Source of the DNA: Clostridium uliginosum
Lineage (GTDB): Bacteria > Bacillota > Clostridia > Clostridiales > Clostridiaceae
Direction: 5' to 3'
Length of the DNA stretch: 43,045 nt
Assembly: GCF_900112485.1 (NCBI RefSeq)
Contig: NZ_FOMG01000032.1
Location: forward strand, 1 to 43,045
A program made the translations under genes and the position numbers. Every line of letters starts with the position of its first letter. Position 1 is the stretch's first letter. The notes under the pieces are model-generated. The model ran no database searches and had not been told where the DNA came from. It saw nothing but the letters and a program-made list of their open reading frames with translations. This document shows, piece after piece, positions 7,943 to 16,119 of this stretch.

Positions 7943-7996
7943 ATTAACCATAAACTAAAAGGACAAGCAATGCTTGTTTTTTAGCTTATGGTTAAT
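7943..7996. terminator. bidirectional terminator with nested stems
   Basis: The outer arms ATTAACCATAA and TTATGGTTAAT enclose an inner hairpin ACAAGCA-A-TGCTTGT followed by TTTTTT. It separates the small membrane protein from the convergent lipoprotein gene. Confidence 0.8.
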
Positions 7997-8028
7997 TATC
8001 AACAATGGTTTAAAACAAAGCATTAATT

Positions 8029-8541
8029 TTAAAATTCTCCAATCCCATCAATTTTCCAATCTCCTAAATTATTTTCCTTAATTAAAGTATATATTTTGTC
8101 ATATGATCCACTATCTGCTGGTTCTTTGCTCTGATCTTTATATTTTATATTATAGTTAACAGTATATTTCTTTACATTTTCTCTTTTCACACTGTTAAAT
8201 AATCCTAATCCACTTGTAAAATAACTATAATAAATTTCTTCATCTGTTATTAAATCTAGAGAATTTAATTCAATACTTTCTAAATTATCTAACCTAAAAT
8301 TAATATTTTCATATCGTGTTGTGTAATAATTCAATAATTTTTCTTTATTGTGTTCATTTTCATATTTAAATGAATCTTTTATAACATCCTCTGGTGATTT
8401 TATAGGTTCGGATAATTCTATTTTTGTAATTTCATTATTAGTATTAGTATCAGATTTTTCACTACAACCAAACACAAAAATTGAAATCCCCAAAATAACT
8501 GATAATATAAACATACTTTGTAAGTATTTTAAAATTTTCAT
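8029..8541 (-). CDS. lipoprotein of unknown function
   Basis: The gene encodes 170 residues with a type II signal peptide: basic start, hydrophobic run 8-24, lipobox FVFGC with the lipidated Cys at 26. A linker rich in Ser, Thr and Asn follows. The mature part (about 45-170) resembles the NTF2-like/DUF4878-type folds often seen in secreted clostridial lipoproteins: a helical start VIKDSFKYENEHNKEKLLNYY and a beta-rich end finishing GDWKIDGIGEF. That fold assignment is tentative. GGAGGTAG precedes the ATG. It is exported and anchored on the outer face of the membrane. No operon partners. Confidence 0.75.
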   Translation of the reverse strand: MKILKYLQSMFILSVILGISIFVFGCSEKSDTNTNNEITKIELSEPIKSPEDVIKDSFKYENEHNKEKLLNYYTTRYENINFRLDNLESIELNSLDLITDEEIYYSYFTSGLGLFNSVKRENVKKYTVNYNIKYKDQSKEPADSGSYDKIYTLIKENNLGDWKIDGIGEF

Positions 8542-8654
8542 ATACTACCTCCATCCTATTTATTATAAACTATTTTTATAATTCATTATCTATATGTTGC
8601 ACTAAAGATTCTTCGTCAAATTCATATAACACTCTAAATTTTAATGTAGATTAA

Positions 8655-8927
8655 TTATTACAACATATATCTATAAAAAAGGATTTAGACTTATTAGAAA
8701 ATGAGGCTATTCTTTCTAAAAGTATTTTATCTGAATATAATAAATTATTAACTGAAACAACTGTAAGATAGTTTGAAGGAATTGACCAACAATTACAGCT
8801 CATAAGGGAACTCACAGGGGTGTTTCAAAATATAAGTTCTTCTAGTAAAGGACATGAAAAAAATCCAGCAAGGGTACTGGATTTTTACATAATTACTTAT
8901 TTATTAAGGAGTAATATTAACTTCTAA
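8655..8927 (+). pseudogene. remnant of an unidentified gene, interrupted by TAG
   Basis: An open frame without a start reads LLQHISIKKDLDLLENE and continues to a TAG at 8769-8771. It then continues in the same frame (FEGIDQQLQLIRELTG) through repeat A to TAA at 8925-8927. The same C-terminal 36 codons occur at 6433-6540. I do not recognise the family; the segment looks helical. It is a decayed gene and lacks any ribosome site. Confidence 0.45.
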
Positions 8928-8957
8928 GTGATGCGATTACTTCATAGAGTTTATAAA
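8820..8957 (+). repeat. direct repeat A, copy 2
   Basis: This is the partner of 6432-6570. It contains AAATCCAG...CTGGATTT followed by TTAC, a terminator-like hairpin that is damaged in copy 1. It continues into a fragment of the antitoxin gene. Confidence 0.85.
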
Positions 8958-8966
8958 TTGTTTACA

Positions 8967-9003
8967 GGCTCATATGGAACAGTGAATTAAACAGAAGATA
9001 GAG
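8967..9003 (+). pseudogene. fragment of a second mntA copy
   Basis: About 37 bp match 6729-6765 of the antitoxin gene (the stretch encoding GSYGTVNQTED) with one clear change, CAA to TAA. It lies 10 bp after repeat A copy 2, whereas in the intact locus it lies about 158 bp after copy 1. The first 80 bp of the gene are therefore deleted here. Confidence 0.75.
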
Positions 9004-9062
9004 AATTAACTAACTTTACATTATGCTAATAATTATACTATTTTGCAAAGTATGATTCACCA

Positions 9063-9719
9063 TCAAAGATCCAATTTATCAAAACTGTCAGACGACTTTT
9101 TATAAGCTAGCAAGGTTATTGCTGTATATAGGATAACACCTAGAAGAAATACCGGGATCTGTTTTGTCTGGTTTTCGATGCTTACACTGTCACAATAATC
9201 TCGCATATAAGGAATGACACGAAGCATTATCTCCGCTATCACGATATAAACAGCCATCATAATGGTTGACTTGACAAAAGGTACTCCGATTTTATACCCG
9301 CTCTTATAATATTGCGTAAGGAAAATAAAATTGAACAAGCCAAGCATGATAAATGACAAGCCTATGAATGCAACATTTGCTTCAATGCCGACCTGATTAT
9401 TCATCGGAATGAATTTATCCCGGATAAAAGCAAATGGAATACAGGCGATGATCTGTGCAAGTTCAATGCAAACCACTAGATAAAATCTCGCCTTTACGAT
9501 ATTCCTTTTCCGAATTGGTAAGGCCATCATATAATATACATCATGATTTTCACGGTTTCCTTGGAATACAAAGAAAATTCCCAGACAGGTGTAGAAAAAT
9601 GTGACATAATACGGGTAATTGGGAATACATAAAAGTGCACTTAAACTTAGGAAAATATATGCAACAGGGTGCATAGAAAGTTTAAACTCTTTATACATTA
9701 ACTCTTTCATTGTCGTCAC
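9063..9719 (-). CDS. ABC-2 type transporter permease
   Basis: The 218-residue integral membrane protein has about six hydrophobic segments and an N-terminal cytoplasmic start (MKELMYKEFKLSMHP), as in ABC-2 type permeases for drug or peptide export. It overlaps the upstream ATPase gene by four bases (ATGA-type overlap at 9716-9719), so the two are coupled. The operon order is abrB-like regulator, ATPase, permease. The DNA looks more GC-rich than the surroundings (codons such as CTG, CGG, GCC), suggesting acquisition from another Firmicute. The substrate is unknown. Confidence 0.88.
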   Translation of the reverse strand: MTTMKELMYKEFKLSMHPVAYIFLSLSALLCIPNYPYYVTFFYTCLGIFFVFQGNRENHDVYYMMALPIRKRNIVKARFYLVVCIELAQIIACIPFAFIRDKFIPMNNQVGIEANVAFIGLSFIMLGLFNFIFLTQYYKSGYKIGVPFVKSTIMMAVYIVIAEIMLRVIPYMRDYCDSVSIENQTKQIPVFLLGVILYTAITLLAYKKSSDSFDKLDL

Positions 9720-10564
9720 TCCTTCTCAATGTAAATCATGATAGATTCCAAATCAGCTGGTAAAATTTCTACATCTCCATCAATTGGAAGATTTTCAGTA
9801 CGAACCAGTCCACAAAAACCATCCGCATGTTTTTTAAAACTTATCAGTTTTTTTATGATTGCCCCCGTAAGCTGCTTGGAACTTCCTTTTACAATCCTGT
9901 AAGCGTCCAGAAATGACTTCTTATCCGTACTTGCAAGAATCTCCCCATTTTTTATATAGGTAACATATCTTGCGCATTTTTCCAAATCCGATGTAATATG
10001 GGTAGAAAACAGGATGCTTACCTGTTCTTCTTCTACCAGGGTGATAAATAAATCAAGCAGATCATCTCTTGAAACAGGATCAAGTCCACTGGTAGGTTCA
10101 TCAAAAATCAATAATTGGGCATGATGCGACAAGGCCAAGGCCAACTGGTATTTTACTTTCATTCCTTCAGACAACTCATCCACTTTTTTCTCCGTATCCA
10201 GATGAAACCGCTCTAAATATGCTTTATAAGCCTCCTCATCCCATTTTTTATAAAACTTTTTGGTAACTTCTGTGATGGTTTTCAATTTTTTCTTCGGATA
10301 GTAATTGACTCCCCCCGATACAAAACCAACTTTCTGCTTGATTAAAAACTCATTATCGGAAAAATCCTTCCCGAAAAATTTAATAGTTCCACTATCTGCA
10401 TGAATATAATTAAGCAAAGCTTTTAATGTGGTAGTCTTGCCTGCCCCATTACGTCCGATAAAACCCATAATAGTTCCCTGTCTCATAGAAAATGAAGCAT
10501 TCTTCAATTCAAATTTCTCATATCTCTTATTTAAATTTTGTATTGATAATACGTCCATATGCAA
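9716..10564 (-). CDS. ABC transporter ATP-binding protein
   Basis: The 282-residue ATPase has Walker A GRNGAGKTT (about 36-44), a signature region LSEGMKVKYQLALAL in which the canonical LSGGQ is LSEGM, Walker B LLIFDEPTSGLDP and the switch histidine STHI. LSEGM/LSKGM signatures are common in exporters of the YtrB/BcrA kind. It pairs with the permease at 9063 and follows the AbrB-like gene by about 30 bp. The likely start is the ATG at 10564 or the in-frame ATG two codons later at 10558 (MHMDVLS); GGAGGATTGC lies just upstream. The complex should be a homodimeric exporter in the cytoplasmic membrane. Confidence 0.9.
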   Translation of the reverse strand: MHMDVLSIQNLNKRYEKFELKNASFSMRQGTIMGFIGRNGAGKTTTLKALLNYIHADSGTIKFFGKDFSDNEFLIKQKVGFVSGGVNYYPKKKLKTITEVTKKFYKKWDEEAYKAYLERFHLDTEKKVDELSEGMKVKYQLALALSHHAQLLIFDEPTSGLDPVSRDDLLDLFITLVEEEQVSILFSTHITSDLEKCARYVTYIKNGEILASTDKKSFLDAYRIVKGSSKQLTGAIIKKLISFKKHADGFCGLVRTENLPIDGDVEILPADLESIMIYIEKE

Positions 10565-10596
10565 TCCTCCTCTATTTGATTTCCTTAACTACTCTG

Positions 10597-10827
10597 TTAT
10601 TTTGCTTCCTCCGGTTTTTTCTGTGCTGCAAAAATTTCTTTTGCAAACTGTAGATATCCATCATTTTGTACAATAGCAATCCCCTGATCTTTATCTGCTA
10701 GTAAAAGTAGCGTGTCCCCTGGTTTTATATCAAATAACTCCCTTGCTCCTTTAGGAATTACAATCTGACCCTTCTCTCCAACTTTCACCGTACACATAAA
10801 TTTTCCTTCTGGTATCTGCATTGGCAT
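10597..10827 (-). CDS. AbrB/SpoVT-type DNA-binding regulator
   Basis: The 76-residue protein has a swapped-hairpin AbrB domain (VKVGEKGQIVIPKGARELF, about 15-33) and IKPGDTLLLLAD. It then has a short tail suited to dimer or tetramer formation. It is the first gene of the operon with the ABC ATPase and permease and most likely regulates that operon. Two palindromic sites lie upstream (10863-10896). GGAAGG lies about 11 bases before the first ATG. The second ATG (MQIPEGKF) is a possible alternative start. Confidence 0.88.
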   Translation of the reverse strand: MPMQIPEGKFMCTVKVGEKGQIVIPKGARELFDIKPGDTLLLLADKDQGIAIVQNDGYLQFAKEIFAAQKKPEEAK

Positions 10828-10862
10828 AAATTATCATTCCTTCCAATATGATTTATTTTATT

Positions 10863-10896
10863 AGTATAAATTGTACTACTTGTATAACTTATACAA
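10863..10896 (-). promoter_or_regulatory. tandem operator palindromes upstream of the AbrB-ABC operon
   Basis: TTGTATAACTTATACAA (10880-10896) is a perfect 17-bp palindrome. AGTATAAATTGTACT (10863-10877) is a near-perfect second one with the related core TATAA/TTGTA. They sit at the expected promoter position for the operon, about 40-70 bp before its start, and may be autoregulatory sites. Confidence 0.55.
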
Positions 10897-10921
10897 TTTA
10901 TTATACTTTTCGTTAAATTAT

Positions 10922-11077
10922 ATGTCAACAAAAAAGAAAAAGAACATTGTTACAGTTAGTGAACGTTCAATAAACTATTCATATGAATTTAAAATACGCT
11001 TCATTGAAAAATATCTTAAAGGAAAGTTACCTAGAGATATTTTTGCTCACTTTTCCAAGGCACAGACCCCTTTGTGA
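10922..11077 (+). pseudogene. N-terminal scrap of an IS3-type transposase orfA
   Basis: From ATG 10922 the frame reads MSTKKKKNIVTVSERS then NYSYEFKIRFIEKYLKG. This resembles the helix-turn-helix start of IS3-family orfA in clostridia (K-F-K-x-x-F-I-x-K-Y-L pattern). It loses similarity after about 43 residues and stops at 11077. Immediately afterwards another frame ends with ESYELAKELNIK and TAA at 11112-11114, the tail of a second unknown gene. There is no ribosome site and no orfB. Confidence 0.55.
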
Positions 11078-11243
11078 GTCTTACGAACTTGCTAAAGAAC
11101 TAAACATTAAATAAACATAAGGTGATTAGATATTAATAAAGAAGCTAATTATATTAAAAGGAACATTAGCGTATGTTATAATTGTCTTAAAATATAGACA
11201 TTATTTAAGATAAAATAGAAATTTTAAGAGGGGAAGTGAGATT

Positions 11244-12761
11244 GTGAGAAAAAGATTTAATACAACAGGAGTATGTATTCCTAGAAAGCATTATATGGTA
11301 GACATATCAAATAAGATAGATGAAATAGAAAAACTTGTAGAGGAAGAATTTTATTTTGTTATAAATAGACCAAGACAATTTGGAAAAACAACAACATTGA
11401 ATGAATTATATAAAAGACTAAATAGTAAATATAGCGTAATAAGAATGGATTTTGAGCTTATAGGAGAAGATTTTGCAAGTGAGGAGAGATTTTGCGAAAC
11501 TTTTGTAGATTATATGTCTAGATTTACTAATATAGATATAAGGAAAGCATCAACATTAACAGAACTTTCAAATAGAATAATAGATCTGACAAAAGATAAT
11601 GAAATTATACTTATTATAGATGAAGTTGATAAAAATTCTAACAATAGATTATTTTTAAGTTTTCTTGGTATGCTTAGATCTTTATACTTAAGTAGAGAGC
11701 AGGATCTTGCTACAACTTTTAAATCAGTTATATTAGCAGGTGTGTATGATATTAAAAACTTAAAATTAAAGGTTAGAGATAATTCTGAAATAAGATATAA
11801 TTCACCATGGAATATAGCAATTAATTTTAATGTAGATATGAGTTTTAGTGAGACAGAAATAGGAACTATGTTAAGGGAATATGCTGATGAAAATGAATTA
11901 CCATTAAATATAGAACTTCTTAGTAAGGAGATATATAAATTTACAGCAGGATATCCCTTTTTAGTATCAAGAATATGCCAAATAATAGATGAGATTTTAT
12001 TATGTGAAGATAAAAAGGAATGGACACTATTTGATATACAAAGAGCAGTAAAATTGTTATTAGAAGATAAAAATACATTATTTGACGATCTAATTAAAAA
12101 TCTTGAAAATAACTCAAATTTGTATGAGTATTTGTATAATATCTTAGTTAGTGGTTTACAAATAACATACAATATAAATAATCCCACTATAGATTTAGGT
12201 CATATGTTTGGATATTTAGTAAAAGATAAAAATAACAACACTATTGTATCAAATCAAATCCTTAAAGAAGTTATTTACAATTATATGATATCCAAAACAG
12301 ACACTAGAACAATGTCTAGATATAATTTTAAAGATAACTTTATAAATGAAGATAACACCCTTGATATGGAGAATGTATTATTAAGATTTCAACAGTTTAT
12401 GAAAGAAAATTATAGTTCTAGGGATATAGAGTTTTTAGAAAGACAAGGAGTTCTTTTATTTTTGTCATTTATAAAACCAATAATTAATGGAGTAGGTTTT
12501 GATTATAAAGAAGTTCAGATTTCCGAGGAAAGAAGATTAGATATTGTTATTCAATATAATAAATGTAAGTACATTATAGAAACGAAAATTTGGCATGGAG
12601 AAATTGCACATAAAAAAGGTTTAAATCAATTAAAAAATTATCTTGAAATAGAGGGTTTAAATAAAGGATATTTATTAATATTTAACTTTAATGAAAGTAA
12701 ACAATATAGCAATAGTGAATATTGTTTAGATAATAAAACTATATTTGAAGTTATTGTTTAA
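11244..12761 (+). CDS. AAA-like ATPase fused to a PD-(D/E)XK nuclease domain (copy 1)
   Basis: The 505-residue protein has two parts. Residues 1-330 are an AAA-like P-loop ATPase with Walker A RPRQFGKTTT (Lys48) and Walker B IILIIDEVDK (Asp126, Glu127). Residues about 395-505 are a PD-(D/E)XK nuclease-like domain: Glu423 (KEVQ), Asp433 (RRLDIV), Glu446 and Lys448 (IIETK). It is a clear paralog of 30298-31881, sharing starts, motifs and end (GYLLIFNF/GYLLIFDF). Family biology is unknown; mobile-element or defence roles have been proposed for related architectures. GTG at 11244 follows AGGGGAAG. It is transcribed alone, with a hairpin terminator about 100 bp downstream. Confidence 0.85.
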   Translation: MRKRFNTTGVCIPRKHYMVDISNKIDEIEKLVEEEFYFVINRPRQFGKTTTLNELYKRLNSKYSVIRMDFELIGEDFASEERFCETFVDYMSRFTNIDIRKASTLTELSNRIIDLTKDNEIILIIDEVDKNSNNRLFLSFLGMLRSLYLSREQDLATTFKSVILAGVYDIKNLKLKVRDNSEIRYNSPWNIAINFNVDMSFSETEIGTMLREYADENELPLNIELLSKEIYKFTAGYPFLVSRICQIIDEILLCEDKKEWTLFDIQRAVKLLLEDKNTLFDDLIKNLENNSNLYEYLYNILVSGLQITYNINNPTIDLGHMFGYLVKDKNNNTIVSNQILKEVIYNYMISKTDTRTMSRYNFKDNFINEDNTLDMENVLLRFQQFMKENYSSRDIEFLERQGVLLFLSFIKPIINGVGFDYKEVQISEERRLDIVIQYNKCKYIIETKIWHGEIAHKKGLNQLKNYLEIEGLNKGYLLIFNFNESKQYSNSEYCLDNKTIFEVIV

Positions 12762-12859
12762 AGGAATTAGTAGATTATAACTTGAAAGTGAAGCTACTAC
12801 TTTTTATTAATATTTTAGAATAAGAGATGGAGAACCGTACCATAAATAAATTAGGTTTT

Positions 12860-12898
12860 TAGCCTTAGGCATTGATATAACTTGCCTAAGGCTATCTT
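12860..12898 (+). terminator. terminator after the AAA/nuclease gene
   Basis: TAGCCTTAGGCA pairs with TGCCTAAGGCTA around an 11-base loop. TTTTT precedes the stem and TCTTT follows, so it could work in both directions. Confidence 0.65.
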
Positions 12899-12996
12899 TA
12901 CAAGTAAAAATATCTCATCATAAGTAAGTATTATTGTTTATGTGAGAAATATAGTATAATAATCGTTTGTCAAGATAACATGACTTATTTTTTATA

Positions 12997-14157
12997 GTGG
13001 AAAATAAATTAATAATAAATACAGAAATAAGGGTAAATATGAAAGATAAATTTAAGTATGATACACATAGAGACTATTTAATTAAAGAGTTTATATTTGA
13101 TGATGAAATTAAACAAGCAGTAGCAGATATTGTTTTAATTTATAGAGATAAGTTTTTGCCTAATGGTAAAGACGAGAAATATATATCTGACAAACTGCTA
13201 TTAATGAGAGCAATTCCATTATTAGAAGAATTAAAAGCATATTATAATAATGATATATGTATATCATGTGCAACTGGAATTGCAGTAGCCAGAAATACAA
13301 ATTTTAATTTGAGAACACATGCTTTTTATTTTGAAAATGCTATCTATCGTGCAGCTAATGCTTGGGAGTATATTCATATATTAATAAATGAAATTTTGGA
13401 TATTAATATGTGTGTGGGTAATGATATTAGGGAAAATACAGTTAATGCTAGATGCAGCAATATTTACTTTGAGCATACTAAACAAGGATATAAACTAAGA
13501 ATTGAACCATATACTGGTCAAAAACTTCAAGAGGCTAAAAATAAAGCAGAGGAAGAAGAAAAATTATTAGAAGTTTCAATTAATAAAAAAAAGAGTAAAT
13601 TTCATAAATTATTAAAGAAAAAGAGAACTATAAATAATAACTTTCAAATAATATTTGATTTATTTTATAGCGATGAGGTTAAAAAACTCTATGCATTTAG
13701 AAATGAATCAGTGCATAGAAGGCCAATTGGGGCAAAATTTTCAGTTGCTCCTTTAGAATTTATACCAGGACAAGGAATTAGCATAAATCCAACTGGATGG
13801 TTTATTTTTAAAGACACTGATATGTTATTGGAAAAAAATATGTCTATTTTGAAGGAAGTTATTCATATTATAACAGATATTATATTTAATCATGATATAC
13901 CTAATACAAAAGAAAATGAAGGTAAAGTATATTATTGTAATGAGATAAAATGCGCTAAATGTAAAACTAGTTCTTTAGTGCCGGCGGAGATAGTAGACTT
14001 CTTTAATGAAAGAAATATTAGAGTGGCGTGTCTAAAGTGTGGAGGTAAGGATACTGTTATACAAGATAAAATAGAAGTTGATGATATGTGTTACTATGAT
14101 AATTTTTGGAGTTATAATGAGATGGTAAAAAGGCATAGTAATGATATATTTAAGTAA
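12997..14157 (+). CDS. HEPN-domain protein with C-terminal zinc ribbon (Cthe_2314-like)
   Basis: The protein has 386 residues from GTG 12997. An ATG at 13039 with AAGGGT upstream is the more likely start (372 residues). The body is helical with the HEPN RNase motif RX4H at Arg235-His240 (FRNESVHRR). The C-terminal 75 residues hold paired cysteines: C319/C322 and C345/C348, with C314 nearby, forming a zinc ribbon. A basic coiled segment (about 175-212) separates the helical halves. The arrangement resembles Cthe_2314-type HEPN proteins. It lies between the AAA/nuclease gene and an unknown gene (14836) with no strong shared-operon signal. RNase activity is inferred from the motif only. Confidence 0.65.
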   Translation: MENKLIINTEIRVNMKDKFKYDTHRDYLIKEFIFDDEIKQAVADIVLIYRDKFLPNGKDEKYISDKLLLMRAIPLLEELKAYYNNDICISCATGIAVARNTNFNLRTHAFYFENAIYRAANAWEYIHILINEILDINMCVGNDIRENTVNARCSNIYFEHTKQGYKLRIEPYTGQKLQEAKNKAEEEEKLLEVSINKKKSKFHKLLKKKRTINNNFQIIFDLFYSDEVKKLYAFRNESVHRRPIGAKFSVAPLEFIPGQGISINPTGWFIFKDTDMLLEKNMSILKEVIHIITDIIFNHDIPNTKENEGKVYYCNEIKCAKCKTSSLVPAEIVDFFNERNIRVACLKCGGKDTVIQDKIEVDDMCYYDNFWSYNEMVKRHSNDIFK

Positions 14158-14327
14158 ATATGTAGACTTATTGGATAAAGAGGTATAGCAATTAAAACGT
14201 GATTAGGATGAGAATGTAAGAAATAATTCTTTACTTATGGAAACTAATGTTGAAATTTACTATATTTAAGATATATTCATATGTTGCTAAGGGGAATTGG
14301 AGCAGTAATTATTTTATTAGGTTTCGT

Positions 14328-14384
14328 CGGAATTCTATTGATGAAATCATTTCGGTGCGAAAGCATAAAATATAGAATTCCAAT
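14328..14384. repeat. inverted repeat with GAATTCTAT arms
   Basis: GGAATTCTAT and ATAGAATTCC are inverted about 35 bp apart, with a smaller GATGAAATCATTTC stretch inside. It could be a small mobile repeat or hairpin. It lies in the gene-free gap 14158-14835, which otherwise holds only the fragment at 14505. Confidence 0.4.
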
Positions 14385-14504
14385 TAGGGACAGGCAGTTG
14401 CATATAACTATTGGAGTTGTTTAGGATACGTGGTTCTTTTCATGGAAAATATTCTATATCTAATTAATATAAAAAAATTATAGAGTCAGCATTGTATGCA
14501 GTAA

Positions 14505-14759
14505 AAGTATGAAAGATTAGTTAAACAAGTTGATATTAAGACTCAAATATATTTACTTCAATGCAAAGAAGTATTTACTTACACAGATAGTATTGTTGAA
14601 CAAAACTTTCAGAAGTATAGAGAATATTCACTCATTTCATATAATATGGATAAATTCAAGCTTAAAGAAGTAAAAACGTATATCCTTAATGAGATAAAAG
14701 ATAGAGGAAAATTAAGTGTTGACACTGGTTTAAGAAGATTACGTTTATATATGGTTTAA
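14505..14759 (+). pseudogene. fragment of an unidentified gene
   Basis: An open frame of 84 codons without a start begins after a TAA and ends at 14757-14759. It reads KYERLVKQVDIKTQIYLLQ at the left and GLRRLRLYMV at the right. Its composition is that of a normal helical protein, not random AT-rich sequence. No ribosome site precedes the first internal ATG. I do not recognise the family. It is probably the 3' end of a deleted gene. Confidence 0.35.
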
Positions 14760-14835
14760 AGAAAAATAAAAAGAAGCTTATAAAAAAAGAAAGAAATAGT
14801 ATTTATGTAATTTGGAGTATAAAGAACATATTTGA

Positions 14836-15807
14836 ATGAAGAAACCGTATATAGAATTTGGAAAGAAGATGTATATAGTGAGTAAAAAAGATGAAGTATA
14901 TTTATATGTAAAGTATGAAAATAATATATATAAATTTTTAAAACTAGTACAAGAAGATGATGGAAGTTTTTATATAGTATTCTTATATAATAAGAAACCT
15001 AAACATTGTATAAAATACAGATTAAAGCTTAATGAAAAAGATGGATTATCTTGTGAGAAGGAAGCTATTAATGAAAAAGAATCCATAAGATTTGAGCTCA
15101 AACGAATTTCTTATCATACAACTGGTAGAGTTAATTATCATGGAATGACTCATAATAGTACATATTTTGAACCACTAGTCAATGTTCAAAATATTAATAC
15201 TTTTTTTATGATTTCAATTCCTCAAATAACTCAATTACAATTAGTTGAAGAACAAAATAAAACTAATTGTAGTATTGTTGATTTATCTAAAATACAAAAT
15301 GAAAGATTAAATATTTACTTTAGTATTTTTCCCTATGAATTTGATGGGTTAGGTTCAATTAATAATTTAGTTACAGCTATAACTTATGATAAATTTTATT
15401 CTTTTGTAGTAACATTGGAAATTGATAGATTAAGCATTAATTTGGAGAAAAGAATAGAGAAAAATGCTTTCTTATATGGGGCAAGTGAATGTGGATTATA
15501 TGAAAGCCAAGTATTAGGGAAAAATGAAGCATATATAAAGTTTCAACAAAAACTTTATTCTACTAAAGAGCTAATATTATTTGCACCTAATAATGCTGGG
15601 ATATTTAGAATTGTATTTTGTGTTGAAATGAGAGTTCCTCCAAGAGTAAATATAGAATTTTTTAATGATAATTATCAAATAGAAATAATCAGTGTAGATA
15701 CAGCCAAATTGAGATTTAAAATTCTTGATACTAAGAGTAATTCATATTTAAAAGACGCTGAAAATGTAAAAATAAAATCAATATCGTTAGATTCTGAAAT
15801 ATATTAG
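14836..15807 (+). CDS. conserved-looking protein of unknown function
   Basis: The 323-residue protein has no signal peptide and no membrane helices. It looks beta-rich, with many alternating hydrophobic strands (VYLYVKYENNIYKFLKLV, FYIVFLY, LNIYFSIFPYEF). A central HTTGRVNYHGMTHNSTYF stretch has several His residues and could bind metal. The ribosome site before the ATG is poor (GGAGTATAAAG about 12 bases upstream). The gene follows the HEPN-zinc-ribbon gene by about 680 bp of degraded sequence. I do not recognise the family. A structural or immunity-type role within an accessory island is possible but unsupported. Confidence 0.5.
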   Translation: MKKPYIEFGKKMYIVSKKDEVYLYVKYENNIYKFLKLVQEDDGSFYIVFLYNKKPKHCIKYRLKLNEKDGLSCEKEAINEKESIRFELKRISYHTTGRVNYHGMTHNSTYFEPLVNVQNINTFFMISIPQITQLQLVEEQNKTNCSIVDLSKIQNERLNIYFSIFPYEFDGLGSINNLVTAITYDKFYSFVVTLEIDRLSINLEKRIEKNAFLYGASECGLYESQVLGKNEAYIKFQQKLYSTKELILFAPNNAGIFRIVFCVEMRVPPRVNIEFFNDNYQIEIISVDTAKLRFKILDTKSNSYLKDAENVKIKSISLDSEIY

Positions 15808-16119
15808 TATTATTAAAATCGAATATACTTTCGCACTTACTACTGATACGGCGAACCATATCATAAGTAAATGCGGTTTTCTAGTAAAGTATTGATATCA
15901 CTAGCTTAACAAGATGTTTTATGTTGAAAATACTGTATCATAAATAATATGAATTTATAATTGAATTAACGGTAGTAGAGTATTATTGAGGATATCATAT
16001 ACAAATCAAATTATATTATGTAGAAAGTGAAGAGAAAGCTACAAATAATAAGGTTTAATATAACACATGGACTATATGGAAAATTAATTATATACTGTAT
16101 AAAAATAGGGGGTGTAAGG

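Noticed and set aside
5354..9003. A genomic island bounded by attachment sites of the tyrosine recombinase
   Set aside because: No tRNA gene and no direct repeats on both sides of the recombinase were found. Repeat A does not enclose it.
11510..12187. Long open frame of 225 codons on the minus strand
   Set aside because: It lies entirely inside the AAA/nuclease gene, has no ribosome site and has the composition of an antisense shadow.
12860..12894. Hairpin with CTTAGGCA/TGCCTAAG ends, resembling R1 ends
   Set aside because: The match is limited to about eight bases, the AATAACAAGTC arms are missing and no flanking TA pair marks it. It is better read as a terminator.
16027..16119. Upstream extension of the copper-amine-oxidase-N-like gene
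   Set aside because: There is no ribosome site at the earlier start, and it would bury the signal peptide. ATG 16120 has a strong ribosome site.
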